Assembly: GCF_900120155.1 (NCBI RefSeq)
Contig: NZ_LT635549.1
Location: 558,001 to 622,000 of the forward strand
Length of the DNA stretch: 64,000 bases
DNA from: Clostridium sp. Marseille-P3244
Lineage (GTDB): Bacteria; Bacillota; Clostridia; Lachnospirales; Lachnospiraceae
Direction of reading: 5' to 3'
The notes below the pieces were generated by a model, which ran no database searches, had not been told where the DNA came from, and worked only from the letters and a program-made list of their open reading frames with translations. Below are positions 62,036-64,000 of the stretch, one piece after another; positions within the stretch are counted from its first letter, which is position 1, and each line of letters opens with the position of its first letter. Made by a program: the position numbers and the translations under genes.

Positions 62036-62065
62036 TTGAAAAGTCATGAAAAATACAGATATAAT
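62036..62065 (+). promoter_or_regulatory. Promoter of the glycerate kinase gene
   Basis: TTGAAA (62036-62041) and TATAAT (62060-62065) are 18 bases apart. The -35 box is part of an 18-base word, TTGAAAAGTCATGAAAAA, also present with one change at 61990-62006. Confidence 0.6.
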
Positions 62066-62140
62066 ATATTGAAATGTCGGATTAAAAATCCAATATGACC
62101 AGGAGTTATAGAAATCACATATGATGTAAGGATGGATACG

Positions 62141-63277
62141 ATGAAATTTTTATTTGCGTCAGATTCTTTTAAGGGATCCCTCTCCTCGCGGAGAACCGCG
62201 GAACTGCTCTCACAGGCAGCAGGGGAGGTTTTTCCGGACTGTATGTGCAGTCATGTGGAAGTGGCTGATGGAGGAGAAGGGACGACAGACGCTGTAACAG
62301 AGGCAGCCGGGGGCAGCAGGATCTCTGTGAAGGTACATGGGCCGCTCTGGGAAGAAGAGACAGCATTTTTGGGGAAACTGGATGACAAAAGAGCAGTTAT
62401 AGAGATGGCGTCCGCGTCAGGTCTGACCCTGATACCGGAGAAACAACGGGATCCCAGGAAGACTACAACATTCGGGACGGGGGAATTGATCCGGGAAGCG
62501 CTGGACCGGGGATTTTGCGATATTTCTATCGCCATTGGAGGCTCTGCCACCAATGACGGCGGGATCGGCTGTATGAGAGCGCTGGGTGTCCGTTTTCTGG
62601 ATGAGCACGGACGGGAACTGGAAGGGTGCGGAGAAGACCTGATCCGGATCCGCGAGATCGACACGTCAGGATTGGATCCAAGGACGGCCGACTGTACGTT
62701 TACTGTGATGTGTGACGTGGTCAACCCGCTCTGCGGAGAGAATGGGGCTACATATACATTCGGGAAACAGAAGGGAGGGACGCTTAAGATTCTGGAAGCG
62801 CTGGAAGCGGGAATGCAAAATTACAGAGATCTCCTGATCCGAAAGTTCGGAATCGATATGGACCATGTCCCGGGAGCCGGCGCGGCCGGAGGACTGGGCG
62901 CGGCCCTTATGGTATTTCTCAAAGCGTCGCTGAGATCTGGAATTGACACCGTGCTGGATCTGATAGAATTCGACAGGAAATTAGAAGGAGTTTCTCTCGT
63001 GATTACGGGAGAAGGACGGGCAGACTGGCAGTCTGCCTATGGAAAAGTTATAAAAGGCGTGGGACTCCGGTGCAAAGCACATGGGATTCCCGTGGTGGCT
63101 CTTGTGGGGAGCATGGGAAAAGGGGCAGAGGACCTTTTTGAGTATGGGATTGACTCCATGCTGACAACAGTGAACGGGATCATGTCTCTGGAGGAAGCGC
63201 TGGACCGGGCAGAGGAGCTGTACCTGGGCGCGGCCAGGAGGATGTTCCGTATGCTGCAGGCGGGGACTGACCTGTGA
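62141..63277 (+). CDS. Glycerate kinase
   Basis: Phosphorylates glycerate to 2- or 3-phosphoglycerate; family GlxK/GarK (type I). The 378-residue protein has FASDSFKGSLSSRRTAELL at the start, EVADGGEGTTDAV near 45, MASASGLTLIPEKQRDPRKT near 90, GGSATNDGGIGCMRALGVRF near 140 and PGAGAAGGLGAAL near 245. ITGEGRADWQSAYGKV follows near 290. ATG 62141 is chosen because TAAGGA lies eight bases upstream; the in-frame ATG 62132 overlaps that site. It stands alone behind its own promoter. Confidence 0.93.
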   Translation: MKFLFASDSFKGSLSSRRTAELLSQAAGEVFPDCMCSHVEVADGGEGTTDAVTEAAGGSRISVKVHGPLWEEETAFLGKLDDKRAVIEMASASGLTLIPEKQRDPRKTTTFGTGELIREALDRGFCDISIAIGGSATNDGGIGCMRALGVRFLDEHGRELEGCGEDLIRIREIDTSGLDPRTADCTFTVMCDVVNPLCGENGATYTFGKQKGGTLKILEALEAGMQNYRDLLIRKFGIDMDHVPGAGAAGGLGAALMVFLKASLRSGIDTVLDLIEFDRKLEGVSLVITGEGRADWQSAYGKVIKGVGLRCKAHGIPVVALVGSMGKGAEDLFEYGIDSMLTTVNGIMSLEEALDRAEELYLGAARRMFRMLQAGTDL

Positions 63278-63383
63278 AAATACTTGCTTTTTATGGATGC
63301 CGCCTATATACTGTACGTGTATCAAATCAGGGGGAAAGCGGCAGCTGCGGGTATTTTACGGGACATGCCGTTTAAAAGAGAAA

Positions 63384-64000
63384 ATGATCATCAGAAAGCA
63401 AATGAAAAAACAGGGAAGGAAGTCCCTGAAAAAGCACTATATTATTTTTGTGGCGGCCTGCCTGATCTCGGCATTTCTGGCCGCTGAATTCAGTGGATCT
63501 CTGGATTTTCTGACAGCAAGAAATTATGAACAGACCTATACCCAGATCAAGAGCGATCTGATCGGGGAAGGGGATTTTAAAATTAAGACCACGGTAAAAA
63601 GCGTCAGCTGGGAAGACGTGATCCGGATTATGGCAGAACGGGATACGGAAACCGGTAAAGAACTTTCAGAACAGGTCCGGGAGAACGCTGTCGAGCATGC
63701 GGAAAACGGGAATCCCATGTTTGGCCGTACCAGAGGCGTGTTTTCTCATATTGTGAACCAGATCAGCTCCGGCTCCTTTGTAGTGACAGCCGTGGCAGCC
63801 ATTTCATCGATCACGGGTTCTGAAAACCTGGGGATTCTGATTTTGATCCTTCTGGGAGCGCTGGGTCTTCTGACATTCTGGTTTTTTGTGCAGAATACAT
63901 TCGCGGTCGTAATGCGGAGACTGTTCCTGGAAGGCCTGGGGTATGAACGTGTTACGGCACAGCGTTTTCTGTTCCTGCTCAGGATCCGGAAATGGATGAA
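63384..64000 (+). CDS. Membrane protein, N-terminal part (runs off the window)
   Basis: An open frame from ATG 63384 (weak AAGAGA upstream) to the window end, 205 codons. It begins IIRKQMKKQGRKSLKKHYII, then a hydrophobic span near 18-36 (FVAACLISAFLAAEFSGSL). An outer or lumenal loop of about 100 residues follows, then two further spans near 130-147 and 151-175. It resembles the start of polytopic membrane proteins in Lachnospiraceae that begin with KKHYIIFVAACLISAF, whose function I do not know. The rest of the gene is outside the window. The 106 bases before it show nothing clear. Confidence 0.65.
   Translation, partial: MIIRKQMKKQGRKSLKKHYIIFVAACLISAFLAAEFSGSLDFLTARNYEQTYTQIKSDLIGEGDFKIKTTVKSVSWEDVIRIMAERDTETGKELSEQVRENAVEHAENGNPMFGRTRGVFSHIVNQISSGSFVVTAVAAISSITGSENLGILILILLGALGLLTFWFFVQNTFAVVMRRLFLEGLGYERVTAQRFLFLLRIRKWM

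Overview
The window looks like chromosome from a gut Lachnospiraceae-type Clostridium. Evidence: AGGAGG ribosome sites throughout, moderate GC, Gram-positive surface biology (sortase, pilins, lipoproteins), split transketolase genes, a free-standing murG, and several families typical of that group (TSCPD/TIGR03905, DUF5711, DUF3810, YbhJ-like hydratase). The species cannot be fixed from sequence reading alone.

Layout. 0-5.3 kb: an ECF sigma factor, murG, small secreted or membrane proteins and a 153-bp inverted-repeat element. 5.4-14.8 kb: a central-metabolism and replication block: pgi, a phosphofructokinase, dnaX-ybaB-recR, a LacI-type regulator, then transaldolase-like aldolase and a split transketolase. 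Palindromic REP-like repeats sit behind several genes here. 14.8-16.4 kb: an HD-domain protein and a Y1 (RAYT) transposase whose stop codon lies inside the same repeat family. 16.5-23.4 kb: envelope proteins (MPN-like/LysM, DUF5711, CvpA, DUF3810, lipoprotein, zinc-ribbon). 23.5-25.8 kb: an aconitase-family hydratase. 25.8-26.6 kb: 820 bp without a gene, holding two very long imperfect hairpins. 26.6-29.3 kb: ECF sigma factor plus membrane-anchored beta-propeller protein. 29.3-32.7 kb: an IS1182-type element broken by a nested IS110-type element. 32.7-33.3 kb: ribosomal protein bL25.

Surface loci. 33.8-42.0 kb is a five-gene cluster: a 1796-residue secreted leucine-rich-repeat protein, a small membrane-anchored protein, a small secreted beta-rich protein and two paralogous single-span membrane proteins. 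It has no sortase, and I propose it as a candidate undescribed surface assembly. 42.3-43.9 kb: Rpn-type nuclease gene, tRNA-Glu and tRNA-Cys, and a ribbon-helix-helix protein. 44.3-61.9 kb: a sortase-dependent pilus operon: minor pilin, a 4648-residue thioester adhesin with about 37 Cna-B-like modules, a SpaH-like major pilin, class C sortase and a lipoprotein. 62.1-64.0 kb: glycerate kinase and the start of a membrane protein.

How parts fit: the pilus operon is a self-contained adhesin/backbone/polymerase set. The giant adhesin contains an AT-rich internal block suggesting module exchange. The RAYT gene and its repeats appear to be one system, with several repeats placed at gene ends where they could also act as terminators.
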